Assembly: GCA_013824485.1 (NCBI GenBank)
Contig: PNNY01000007.1
Location: 1 to 34,491, forward strand
Direction of reading: 5' to 3'
Length of the DNA stretch: 34,491 nucleotides
Source of the DNA: Sideroxydans sp.
GTDB lineage: Bacteria; Pseudomonadota; Gammaproteobacteria; Burkholderiales; Gallionellaceae
Shown: positions 25,009 to 32,165 of the stretch, piece by piece
Layout: each line of letters begins with the position of its first letter
Position numbering within the stretch: the stretch's first letter is position 1
The notes under the pieces: generated by a model
The model's database searches: none
What the model saw: the letters and a program-made list of their open reading frames with translations, nothing else
Told to the model about the DNA's origin: nothing
Made by a program: the position numbers and the translations under genes

Positions 25009-26322
25009 TCATTTGCGACCGATCAGCATCATGCTGTCGCTCTGGCTCACTTGAAAATTACGCAATACGTTCGCGCCGAGCAGGTTGATCTCCATATTCG
25101 GCATCACGGCGACGGTGATGTTCTGCAACACGAAGTTACCTAGCGTCATGTTGGGGACGAGGGCGATGCAACCCGTCGCCGTTCCGTTCGCAGTTTGGAA
25201 CTGTACCTCTTTGCAGTTGTGGATGCCTGCTTGTCGAGCGATGTCGCTGGAGATGGAAGTGACCGAGGCGCCTGTGTCGACCATGAATGTGACAGGCGTA
25301 TTCGCGATCGAACCTGGAACATAGAAATGCCCATTGCCTTGTCGCTGTACCACCATGCTGCCGTCGCCCGAGAAGGTGGGAGCTGGGGGCGGGGCTTCGG
25401 TGGTGATCGTTTTGACGAATAGCTGAAAATCATCCATGTCCGCACCTGACGATTGCATGGCGAGTTGCATCGGTTTGTCCATCTGCACGGTCAGCGATTT
25501 ATCGAACTTCATCAGGTGACCGTCAGAGAATCCAGCGCGCGGGTCACACCAAATATTGCCTGCGCTGAAAAGCATGTCGTACTGTCCCGCAGGGAGATGG
25601 AGTGAGGTCGTCTGTCTGGCATGAACTAAGATGGAAAGCGATGGGATGACTGTCTTTGGTTCAGCAAGTATCAACAGTAACGGGTAGGCATGATCGTTCT
25701 TTAGCGTGATCTCGGCATCGTTCGGTCCGTCGGTGCGTAGGTTGTTCGAGAAGATGTTGATGCTACCGTTTGCAGGCAAGGACGCTTCACACTTTCGAGT
25801 GCCGCTAGTCGCTTCGGCGGTCATGTATTGGACATTTGTCTCGCCCTTGGCGTTATTTTCGGCTGGAGGCTGGCCGAGGCGTTGCGCGAACCAAAAGCCA
25901 GCCAGCACGGCGAGCGTCAGAATGAGCAGATTACGCAAGCCGTGACTTTGAGGCGACTCGTCCATGCTTGGAGCGATCACTGTGCGTTGCTTGGGGGCGC
26001 TGTTCGGCGCTCTGGCGTTGATTGCTGAACTGGTGATGGTGTGCTCAATGAGCGTCGCAACGCTTTGTGTGAGTTCACCTTGGTCGTGCGCACGCCACTC
26101 GCCATTCTTGAGATCGAACTCTGTGCCGCCAGCGCGCGAAGCGAGCCAAGCCTTGTTCGAGTGAGGATCGATGTTGATGACGATGCGTTGCCCATCGGCG
26201 AATTCCAAGCGCAAGGCATTGCCGTTTCTGTCCACATGGATGTCCGCCCCGCGCGCACGCACCATCGCTTCGATATGCTCGAATAAGGTGCTAGCAAGGC
26301 TGGAGTGAGTGCTTTCCGTCAT
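25009..26322 (-). CDS. Fusion: frataxin-like domain, transmembrane helix, beta-rich domain, retropepsin-like aspartic protease
   Basis: 437 residues in one uninterrupted frame. Residues about 8-95 resemble CyaY: EFADGQRIVINIDP, KAWLASRAGGTEFDL, GEWRAHDQGEL align with the signature of the neighbouring cyaY product. A Pro/Ser/Gln linker leads to a transmembrane helix (131-147, NLLILTLAVLAGFWFAQ). Residues about 165-305 form a beta-rich domain with Cys178 and Cys259. Residues about 325-437 match single-domain clan AA proteases: FYVPGSIANTPVTFMVDTGA with catalytic Asp349 (DTGA 349-352), and INLLGANVLRNF near the end. Likely topology is cytoplasmic frataxin domain and periplasmic protease. The frataxin part lacks the acidic iron-binding patch. 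First gene of the operon with cyaY and the BCS1-like ATPase. Family combination not known to me. Confidence 0.88.
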   Translation of the reverse strand: MTESTHSSLASTLFEHIEAMVRARGADIHVDRNGNALRLEFADGQRIVINIDPHSNKAWLASRAGGTEFDLKNGEWRAHDQGELTQSVATLIEHTITSSAINARAPNSAPKQRTVIAPSMDESPQSHGLRNLLILTLAVLAGFWFAQRLGQPPAENNAKGETNVQYMTAEATSGTRKCEASLPANGSINIFSNNLRTDGPNDAEITLKNDHAYPLLLILAEPKTVIPSLSILVHARQTTSLHLPAGQYDMLFSAGNIWCDPRAGFSDGHLMKFDKSLTVQMDKPMQLAMQSSGADMDDFQLFVKTITTEAPPPAPTFSGDGSMVVQRQGNGHFYVPGSIANTPVTFMVDTGASVTSISSDIARQAGIHNCKEVQFQTANGTATGCIALVPNMTLGNFVLQNITVAVMPNMEINLLGANVLRNFQVSQSDSMMLIGRK

Positions 26323-26327
26323 ATAAT
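26322..26327 (+). promoter_or_regulatory. Candidate -10 element for lptM-lysA
   Basis: TATAAT overlapping the start codon of the divergent fusion gene and 35 bases before the lptM ATG. The -35 region is weak (GCTGGA at 26299-26304). Confidence 0.45.
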
Positions 26328-26362
26328 CCGCAACGCTGAAACTTCAAGAAAGAGTGTGAGAC

Positions 26363-26488
26363 ATGCGTACCGTCTGCATTATGTTGCTGTTGCTCGTCGC
26401 CTTGCAAGGATGCGGGCGAAAAGGGCCATTGTTCTTGCCGTCCCCTGCTGCCCATAACGATCCATCAGTCCAATCAGAACGAGCTTAG
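26363..26488 (+). CDS. lptM: LPS-assembly lipoprotein LptM (YifL/LppL type)
   Basis: A 41-residue lipoprotein. The signal peptide MRTVCIMLLLLVALQGC ends in a lipobox with Cys17, followed by GRKGPLFLPSP, the CGxKGPLYxP pattern of LptM. LptM is an outer-membrane lipoprotein that assists LptD maturation. Seven bases separate it from lysA, its usual partner. The reading frame is short but the motif is diagnostic. The start codon has only a weak GAG-type ribosome-binding site. Confidence 0.9.
   Translation: MRTVCIMLLLLVALQGCGRKGPLFLPSPAAHNDPSVQSERA
26378..26407 (-). promoter_or_regulatory. Candidate promoter of the frataxin-protease/cyaY/BCS1 operon
   Basis: On the minus strand, TTGCAA (26402-26407), 18-base spacer, CATAAT (26378-26383); both hexamers are five of six to consensus. 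It lies inside the lptM coding region, since only 40 bases separate the divergent start codons. Confidence 0.4.
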
Positions 26489-26495
26489 TAAACCT

Positions 26496-27743
26496 ATGAC
26501 CCCTTATTTCAAATATCAACAAGAGCAACTGTGCGTGGAAGATGTTTCTTTGCAAGACATCGCCGAGCGTTTCGGCACTCCCTGTTATGTCTATTCACAC
26601 GCTGCCTTGACCGACGGCTATCGTCAATTCGCCGATGCGTTCAAGAGTCGTGAGCACCTTATCTGCTACGCAGTGAAAGCCAACTCCAGTTTGGCTATCC
26701 TCAACTTGTTCGCAAAGCTAGGTGCTGGATTCGATATCGTTTCTGGCGGAGAGCTGCAACGCGTGTTGGCGGCAGGTGGTACGGCCAACAAGGTGGTGTT
26801 CTCGGGCGTAGGAAAATCCGAGGTGGAAATGAGGGTGGCATTGGAAGCGGGGATACTTTGCTTCAACGTCGAATCGGAGCCGGAGCTCGCTAGGCTTAAT
26901 GCAGTGGCGGGCGCGATGGGCAAGATCGCGCCGATCAGTTTGCGCGTGAATCCCGATGTGGATGCCAAGACTCACCCCTACATCTCCACAGGCCTCAAGC
27001 AAAACAAATTTGGCGTGGCCTATACCGAGGCTTTGGCTATCTATCGCAAAGCGGCAGGCATGGCGCACATCAAGATCACGGGGATGGATTGTCATATCGG
27101 TTCGCAACTCACTGAGACCAGTCCGTTCATCGCAGCGGCGGAGAAGGTGTTGGCACTGGTCGATCAATTGGCGGTGGAAGGTATCGTTTTGGAGCATCTC
27201 GATCTGGGTGGTGGTTTGGGGATTCGCTATGACGATGAGACTCCACCCTGCATCGCCGAGTACGCAAAGGCATTGCTGACCGCACTGCACGGCCGTTCTG
27301 AGAAGCTGATTGTCGAGCCGGGGAGGGTGCTGGTTGGCAATGCGGGCGTGCTGCTGACGCGCATTGAATATCTCAAACACGGCGAAGAGAAGAATTTCGC
27401 CATCGTCGATGCGGCGATGAACGACCTGATGCGCCCAGCACTTTATGATGCTTATCACGCCATCCTCCCTGTGCAGAAAAAGTCAGTGGCGAGTCGTCTC
27501 TATGACGTTGTCGGGCCGATCTGCGAGACGGGAGATTTTATTGGTCGTGGCCGTGAGATGCCCGTAGAACAAGGCGATGTGCTGGCTGTGATGTCTGCAG
27601 GTGCGTATGGAATGAGTATGAGTTCTAACTACAACACACGTCCTCGGGCGGTCGAGGTAATGACCAATCGATCGCAGATCCACGTCATCCGCGAGCGGGA
27701 AGAAGTGGCGCAATTGTTCGATGCTGAAAAAATCCTTCCGTGA
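26496..27743 (+). CDS. lysA: Diaminopimelate decarboxylase
   Basis: PLP enzyme for the last step of lysine synthesis. 415 residues, normal length. The PLP lysine is Lys61 in CYAVKANSS; other motifs are SGGELQRVL, GMDCHIGSQ, LDLGGGLGIRY, EPGRVLVGNAG and the active-site Cys343 in GPICETGDF. Co-transcribed with lptM. A perfect nine-base hairpin, GAAAAAATC / GATTTTTTC, straddles its stop codon (27726-27750). Confidence 0.97.
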   Translation: MTPYFKYQQEQLCVEDVSLQDIAERFGTPCYVYSHAALTDGYRQFADAFKSREHLICYAVKANSSLAILNLFAKLGAGFDIVSGGELQRVLAAGGTANKVVFSGVGKSEVEMRVALEAGILCFNVESEPELARLNAVAGAMGKIAPISLRVNPDVDAKTHPYISTGLKQNKFGVAYTEALAIYRKAAGMAHIKITGMDCHIGSQLTETSPFIAAAEKVLALVDQLAVEGIVLEHLDLGGGLGIRYDDETPPCIAEYAKALLTALHGRSEKLIVEPGRVLVGNAGVLLTRIEYLKHGEEKNFAIVDAAMNDLMRPALYDAYHAILPVQKKSVASRLYDVVGPICETGDFIGRGREMPVEQGDVLAVMSAGAYGMSMSSNYNTRPRAVEVMTNRSQIHVIREREEVAQLFDAEKILP

Positions 27744-27750
27744 TTTTTTC
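27726..27750 (+). terminator. Hairpin across the lysA stop codon
   Basis: Arms GAAAAAATC (27726-27734) and GATTTTTTC (27742-27750) with a 7-base loop. The stem is AT-rich and the T run lies within the right arm, so it is a weak terminator at best. Confidence 0.35.
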
Positions 27751-27771
27751 GCATCAACATGCACAAATCTG

Positions 27772-27801
27772 TTGCGTAAAAAAAATATTCGCGCATAGAA
27801 T
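27772..27801 (+). promoter_or_regulatory. Candidate promoter of the H1-like gene
   Basis: TTGCGT (27772-27777), 18-base spacer rich in A, TAGAAT (27796-27801). The leader to the start codon would be about 110 bases and contains a small GTGCA/TGCAC hairpin. Confidence 0.45.
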
Positions 27802-27918
27802 GCAAGCACCGTGCGTGTTGGGAGATTTCAAGTAGTCGAAAGACGCATCGGGAGTGCAGTGGTTGCACGAAGAAAAGAAGTACCTGGTTAGTCCATCAAA
27901 CTTTAATAAGGAATGAAA

Positions 27919-28128
27919 ATGGCAACTGCAGATACCAAAGCAAAAAGCACCACTACCAAGAAAGTAGCAGCTAAGAAGCCAGCCGCTAAAAAAGTAGCTG
28001 CTAAGAAACCAGCAGTGAAAAAAGCAGCAGCTAAGAAGCCAGCCGCTAAAAAAGTAGCTGCTAAGAAACCAGCAGCGAAAAAGCCAGCTGCAAAAAAAGC
28101 AGCAGGTAAAGGCATCCTCGGCGCCTAA
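27919..28128 (+). CDS. Histone H1-like Lys/Ala/Pro-rich DNA-binding protein
   Basis: 69 residues, almost entirely repeats of AAKKPAAKK and AAKKVAAKK type, as in the C-terminal tails of bacterial H1-like proteins (AlgP, Hc1/Hc2, BpH1 type). Such tails are disordered and bind DNA or RNA non-specifically, so a nucleoid role is likely. Start 27919 is chosen because AAGGA lies 6 bases upstream; ATG 27913 abuts that site. The gene contains a 60-bp tandem duplication (27961-28080). Short C-terminal end GKGILGA. It has its own promoter and a downstream terminator. Confidence 0.85.
   Translation: MATADTKAKSTTTKKVAAKKPAAKKVAAKKPAVKKAAAKKPAAKKVAAKKPAAKKPAAKKAAGKGILGA
27961..28080 (+). repeat. Two tandem 60-bp units inside the H1-like gene
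   Basis: Units 27961-28020 and 28021-28080 differ at only two bases (t/c at unit position 5 and t/c at position 56). A partial, more diverged third unit follows. Each unit encodes 20 residues. Confidence 0.95.
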
Positions 28129-28273
28129 GCTTCGTAGATTGGGGCGGGCGCCGGGTAGTAGCGTTTCGCCCTTTCTGCGATCTCCTGTTTAGGTAGAGTC
28201 TGCTTCGTCGGGTTTCGTTAGATTTTTACAGCGAAGTTCGGGCGACGGTTTAAGAATCCATTGAGAATCCTTA

Positions 28274-28311
28274 TCCTCTTCGTTTGAGGAGAGATTTTCG
28301 TCTCTTTTTTT
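28274..28311 (+). terminator. Probable terminator of the H1-like gene
   Basis: Two adjoining small hairpins: TCCTC/GAGGA (28274-28290) and AGAGA/TCTCT with a TTTTCG loop (28290-28305), followed by a run of T to 28311. The 28129-28273 interval holds no gene that I can see. Confidence 0.6.
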
Positions 28312-28333
28312 GTTTGGCCTTGATTGGCAAAAA

Positions 28334-28352
28334 GCTGAAGTGTTTTTTTCAG
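28334..28352 (-). terminator. Weak hairpin after mgtE
   Basis: On the minus strand CTGAA and TTCAG arms enclose an A-rich loop and are followed by CTTTTT, 17 bases beyond the mgtE stop. The stem is only five pairs. Confidence 0.35.
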
Positions 28353-28368
28353 TGTTTCTTGCTTGCAA

Positions 28369-29826
28369 TCAGTGGATCAGGAATATCGTTGCCAATCCTA
28401 AGAATATAAAGAACCCACCGCTATCTGTGATGGCTGTCAGCATTACGCTGGCTCCAATGGCAGGGTCGCGTCCAAGTCGCTGCATCAACAGTGGGATGCC
28501 AATACCGCCCAAGGCGCCAAGCGTCAAATTGAGTGTCATCGCGCTCGTCATCACCAGTCCAAGCGGTACACTGTGATAGAGGAAATAAGCGAATAATCCT
28601 GCAATCCCACCCCACACCAAACCGTTCAAACCGCTGATGGCCAACTCTTTCATCATCAATCTGCGCGCGTTGCTTTGTGTGATCTGCCCTAGTGCAAGCG
28701 AGCGGATGATGATGGTGGTCGTTTGATTGGCTGAATTGCCGGCGATACCCGCAACGATGGGCATCAAGGTGGCAAGCGCGACGAATTGCACGATGGTATC
28801 TTCGAATTCACCGATGACACGGGAGGCGAAGAAGGCGGTACACAGATTCAATGCGAGCCAAGCCCAGCGGTTCTTTGCGGACTTCCATACGGAAGCGAAA
28901 ATATCCTCTTCCTCACGCAAACCCGCTTGGTTCAAGATATCCGTTTCCGATTCCGAGCGGATGAAGTCCAGCACGACGTTAACGGTGACGCGCCCGACCA
29001 ATTTGCCATCCTCATCAACGACGGGTGCAGAAACCAAGTCGTAACGCTCGAACGCTTGTGCGGCTTGATCTGCTTTTTCTTCAGGATGAAGCTGAATGGT
29101 CTCTGTCAGCATGAGTTCGCCGACGATCATCTCGGGTTCATTGACGACAATTAGATTGATGGGCAACACGCCCTTGAATTTGTCATCACGATCGACCACG
29201 AAAACTTGGTCGGTGTGGTCCGGCAACTCATCGAAGCGACGCAGATAGCGAGAGACGACCTCCAGTGTCACATCTTCGCGCACGTGCACCATACTGAAAT
29301 CCATCAGCGCCCCGACGGAATCTTCCGAGTAGGACATCGCCGCGCGTAACTGTTCGCGCTCTTCGATCGAGAGCGACTTGAACACATCGCGCATGACGTT
29401 CTGGGGTAAATCTGGAGCGAGGTCGGCGATCTCGTCGGTATCGAGCTGCTCCGCCGCTTCACGCAACTCTTCGCGACTCATGGTGGCGATCAGCGATTCG
29501 CGCACTGCATCCGAGACCTCGATCAGGATCTCACCATCACGATCCGCTTTAACCAACTCCCAAACCAACAGTCGCTGCTCGATAGGCAGCGCTTCTAATA
29601 TGTACGCAATATCAGCTGAATGAAGTTCGCCTAGTTTTTCGCGCAACTCCGAGAGGTGGCGTTTATGCAACATCTTGTCGAGCAACTCATGGCGTTCGTC
29701 ACGGGGCAACTCTTGGTTGTGCGCCACGGTTTCAACAAGCGCGTGCTTTTCGAGCAAGTGCTGAACCTGCAAGAGGTGGTCTTGTACATTTTCTGTGTAG
29801 TGATGCTCGGGGGAAATCTCGGACAT
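28369..29826 (-). CDS. mgtE: Magnesium transporter MgtE
   Basis: 485 residues. Acidic N-terminal superhelical MgtE_N domain (about 35-145), a pair of CBS domains (about 150-280, which sense cytosolic Mg2+ and gate the channel), then five transmembrane helices in the last ~170 residues with the signature MPIVAGIAGNSANQTTTIIIR that lines the pore. Inner-membrane Mg2+ channel. GAGG lies about 8 bases before the ATG. Monocistronic on the minus strand, convergent with the H1-like gene. No Mg-responsive leader is recognised in the 385 bases upstream. Confidence 0.95.
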   Translation of the reverse strand: MSEISPEHHYTENVQDHLLQVQHLLEKHALVETVAHNQELPRDERHELLDKMLHKRHLSELREKLGELHSADIAYILEALPIEQRLLVWELVKADRDGEILIEVSDAVRESLIATMSREELREAAEQLDTDEIADLAPDLPQNVMRDVFKSLSIEEREQLRAAMSYSEDSVGALMDFSMVHVREDVTLEVVSRYLRRFDELPDHTDQVFVVDRDDKFKGVLPINLIVVNEPEMIVGELMLTETIQLHPEEKADQAAQAFERYDLVSAPVVDEDGKLVGRVTVNVVLDFIRSESETDILNQAGLREEEDIFASVWKSAKNRWAWLALNLCTAFFASRVIGEFEDTIVQFVALATLMPIVAGIAGNSANQTTTIIIRSLALGQITQSNARRLMMKELAISGLNGLVWGGIAGLFAYFLYHSVPLGLVMTSAMTLNLTLGALGGIGIPLLMQRLGRDPAIGASVMLTAITDSGGFFIFLGLATIFLIH

Positions 29827-30063
29827 GACGAAACCTCGATGAATTGCGCGATATTGTAATCAATTAGAAGGTGAATATCGAACAAAGATTACTTAATAAA
29901 GCTTAAAGACTATTCCTTGGGTGAGTGCCCATTTTTGCGCAACGACTTCTGGCGCCGACAAGGTTGGAAGTAAATTTTTGTTGAAATTTCGTCACTATTT
30001 GACGGAGATAGGAACCTAGATGGGCTTGTCAACTCCCAGCTCACTCATCATTGTTGTTGAATA

Positions 30064-30075
30064 GGACTAAAGTCC
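30064..30075. promoter_or_regulatory. Palindrome, possible activator site
   Basis: GGACT-AA-AGTCC, centred about 80 bases before the predicted sigma-54 transcription start, the normal distance for an NtrC-type enhancer-binding protein site. The cognate protein is unknown. Confidence 0.4.
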
Positions 30076-30124
30076 ATACGTAACAGCATGAATTATTTAG
30101 CTAAAAGTAATCTAAAACTAGCCT

Positions 30125-30140
30125 TGGCTCGAAAGTTGCA
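30125..30140 (+). promoter_or_regulatory. Sigma-54 promoter of the DUF11 cluster
   Basis: TGGCTCG-AAAG-TTGCA matches the RpoN consensus TGGCACG-N4-TTGCW at all but one position, with exact GG-to-GC spacing (GG 30126-30127, GC 30138-30139). The predicted start near 30151 gives a leader of about 60 bases. Expression would need RpoN and an ATP-dependent enhancer-binding protein. Confidence 0.75.
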
Positions 30141-30211
30141 TTAAAATGGTCGGGTAATTTAAGAGCATTGATGTCAGATGCCAAATTCATGGTTAAGGCG
30201 GAGAGCTGAAA

Positions 30212-31432
30212 TTGGGCGGTAGTCGGGGGCAAACAATCGGGTCGGTCAGTAAGCGGGGTTGCCAAGCTGTGCAGCTGGCCGCCTGCCAGATACGCGATGC
30301 ATTCCTTGGCTTGGCAGTGATTTTGATTTGCATACTCACCGCACCTGCTGCTTGGGGTGTTGGAACCGCATCTGGCCTCACTATCTCTAGTTCCGCGACC
30401 GTGAGTTATGACTTTGGGGGAAGTGTTCAGCCCCCGATTACCAAAGTGGTTTCTTTTGTGGTGGACAACAAGGTCAATATGACTGTGGTTGAGGTGGGCG
30501 GAGGAGCGACCGCTGTGATCGCCGATCCACTACTTCCTGTTACCTCAAGCGCAACCTTCACAGTGACCAATCATGGCAACACCACGCAAGACTTTGCGCT
30601 TGCGGTGGCAAATCTGGTCAATGGCACGGTTAATCCTTTCGGTGGTGCGTTGGTCGATAACTATGATGGTGGTCCATGCGCGGTAAGCAACATCGTGATT
30701 GCGGCGGGCTCGATGGGCCCCTACGCAGGTCCTGCTCAGCAGTACATCAATGCATTGGCCGCCGATAGTTCGGCGACAGTAACAGTTAGCTGCACTACGC
30801 CTGCGGCACAAGCCAACAACAGTTTGGCGGTAATCTCTCTGAAAGCGACTGCGCGAGATAATGACGGAGCCAACACCTTGGGAGCGGCGCTGGCGAACGA
30901 TCTAACGCCCGATCAGGTGAATACGGTGCAAGTGGTTTTTGTGGATGCTGCGGGTTCAGATGACGTGGCAATAGATGGTGCTTACTCCGTACGCGATGCA
31001 TTCCTTGCGGGTACGGTTATTCTCACGTTGACCAAAGAAGTTCTCGATGTGACTGATGTGAATGGACGCTTGGTCCTGAATCCCCTGCCTGGTGATTCAG
31101 CATTGATACCGAAGTCAACCCTGACCTACCGCATTACGGCTGTGATGGTAGGGCAGGGGACGGCGAACAACTTGGTCGTTAAAGACGTTCTCCCGGCAAG
31201 CTTAACTTATATGCCGGGCACCCTCTCGGTGGCCTGCGTCTCGGGTAACTTCACCGTTCCGGGAGCTTGCGGAGTGGGTGTGATTACCACGCCGCAAGTC
31301 GCTGCAAGCAAGACAGACAGTAATGTCGATGCTGACTTTGCAGATTTCACTGGCAACACCGTTTCAGTTTCGCTGGGGAATGTTGCGGTTCCGGCGAATG
31401 TCGTCATCACCTTTCGCGCAACGATTAATTGA
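30212..31432 (+). CDS. Secreted DUF11-type protein 1
   Basis: 406 residues, TTG start; the frame closes at a TAA 18 bases upstream and GGAG lies about 8 bases before the TTG, while the next candidate start (GTG 30269) would trim the basic n-region. Signal peptide with hydrophobic core FLGLAVILICILTAPAAWG, then VGTASGLTISSSATVSYDFGG. The mature part has an N-terminal beta domain shared with protein 3 (VVDNKVN, NTTQDFALAVANL, TVSCTTPAAQANNSLAVIS) and a C-terminal DUF11 domain (LTYRITAVMVGQGTANNLVVKDVLPASLTYMPG, split here only by family boundaries). DUF11 proteins are surface or extracellular adhesin-like proteins. First gene behind the sigma-54 promoter. Confidence 0.82.
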   Translation: MGGSRGQTIGSVSKRGCQAVQLAACQIRDAFLGLAVILICILTAPAAWGVGTASGLTISSSATVSYDFGGSVQPPITKVVSFVVDNKVNMTVVEVGGGATAVIADPLLPVTSSATFTVTNHGNTTQDFALAVANLVNGTVNPFGGALVDNYDGGPCAVSNIVIAAGSMGPYAGPAQQYINALAADSSATVTVSCTTPAAQANNSLAVISLKATARDNDGANTLGAALANDLTPDQVNTVQVVFVDAAGSDDVAIDGAYSVRDAFLAGTVILTLTKEVLDVTDVNGRLVLNPLPGDSALIPKSTLTYRITAVMVGQGTANNLVVKDVLPASLTYMPGTLSVACVSGNFTVPGACGVGVITTPQVAASKTDSNVDADFADFTGNTVSVSLGNVAVPANVVITFRATIN

Positions 31433-31443
31433 AGGAGGCTGTT

Positions 31444-31947
31444 ATGCGTAATTCACGTTTACTGTTCTTAGCATTGCTGTTCGCTCTGTTGGGGTTGGGC
31501 GGATTCTCTTTTGCCGCGCAGGCTGCAGATGGCGCAATCAAGGTGACCAGCATCGCCGAGGTGGAAGTGGTTACTACCGGCAAAGATGGCAAGAAATCCG
31601 TCAAACGCACGCCTCCTGGCAAAGCTGTTCCAGGCACTGAAGTGATCTTCACCAACATCTTTGAAAACACCGGAAACAAAGCAGCGAGCAACATCGTTAT
31701 CGACAACCCTATCCCAGAAAATACTTTTTATAAGGCGGATAGCGCGATGGGCAAAGACTCTGTAATCACCTTTTCGGCAGATGGAGGCAAAACTTTAGGC
31801 CTTCCTGAAAAAATAAAAATCAAAGGTGCCGATGGCAAACTTAGAACTGCACTGCCAAACGAATATACCCATATCCGCTGGACCTACAAAGGTCAATTGA
31901 CGCCTGGTAAATCCAGCGAAGTCAGCTTCCGAGCGGTCATCAAATAA
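31444..31947 (+). CDS. Secreted single-domain DUF11-like protein 2
   Basis: 167 residues from ATG 31444, which has GGAGG five bases upstream; the frame is open 15 bases further but that start lies at the previous stop. Signal peptide LLFLALLFALLGLGGFSFAA, cleaved after AQA. The mature part is one Ig-like domain resembling the DUF11 fold: PGTEVIFTNIFENTGNKAAS, NIVIDNPIPENTFY, and HIRWTYKGQLTPGKSSEVSF. It follows protein 1 by 11 bases, so the two are co-translated. Probably periplasmic or extracellular; no anchor motif seen. Confidence 0.82.
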   Translation: MRNSRLLFLALLFALLGLGGFSFAAQAADGAIKVTSIAEVEVVTTGKDGKKSVKRTPPGKAVPGTEVIFTNIFENTGNKAASNIVIDNPIPENTFYKADSAMGKDSVITFSADGGKTLGLPEKIKIKGADGKLRTALPNEYTHIRWTYKGQLTPGKSSEVSFRAVIK

Positions 31948-31985
31948 AGAATAGCTATTGTGAATAGACACCTATCGAGTTACCC

Positions 31986-32074
31986 CGGGCGTTACGCGAT
32001 GCCCGAACCGATGACGGATCCACCAGTGATCCGTCTTCCTGTTTCTGGGCACGGCCCGCCGATCCGGGAGGGCC
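31986..32074 (+). ncRNA. Structured GC-rich RNA segment between DUF11 genes 2 and 3
   Basis: Three consecutive hairpins in the 218-base gap: CGGGC/GCCCG (31986-32005), GACGGATC/GATCCGTC with a CACCAGT loop (32013-32035) and GGCCC/GGGCC (32053-32074). The segment is GC-rich, whereas the following 90 bases before gene 3 are AT-rich. No T run follows. It could be a processing site, an attenuator or a cis-regulatory RNA. No known riboswitch recognised. Confidence 0.4.
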
Positions 32075-32165
32075 CCTCATGAAAAGTAGATAAGCAGCAC
32101 AGGTTTTAGAAGTGAAAAGTAAGTTTTGCAGTTTATTGAGTTGTTAATTTTTAAGGAGAAACATA

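Larger units (their letters stand above)
29827..30211. other. 385-base AT-rich intergenic region between divergent mgtE and DUF11 gene 1
   Basis: No coding sequence that I can support. It holds a palindrome (30064-30075) and a sigma-54 promoter (30125-30140) directed towards the DUF11 cluster. The mgtE promoter should also lie here; no clear hexamer pair stood out. Confidence 0.6.

Noticed and set aside
25009-26322. Possibility that the fusion is two genes joined by a sequencing frameshift
   Set aside because: The frame is continuous, the transmembrane segment and linker make sense between the domains, and a separate intact cyaY with its own ribosome-binding site follows.
27913-28128. Lys/Ala repeat region as a low-complexity artefact or CRISPR-like array
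   Set aside because: It has a promoter, ribosome-binding site, start, stop and terminator, and repeats are adjacent without spacers.
31986-32074. Cyclic di-GMP riboswitch in the hairpin segment
   Set aside because: None of the conserved GEMM core sequences could be found; only generic hairpins are visible.
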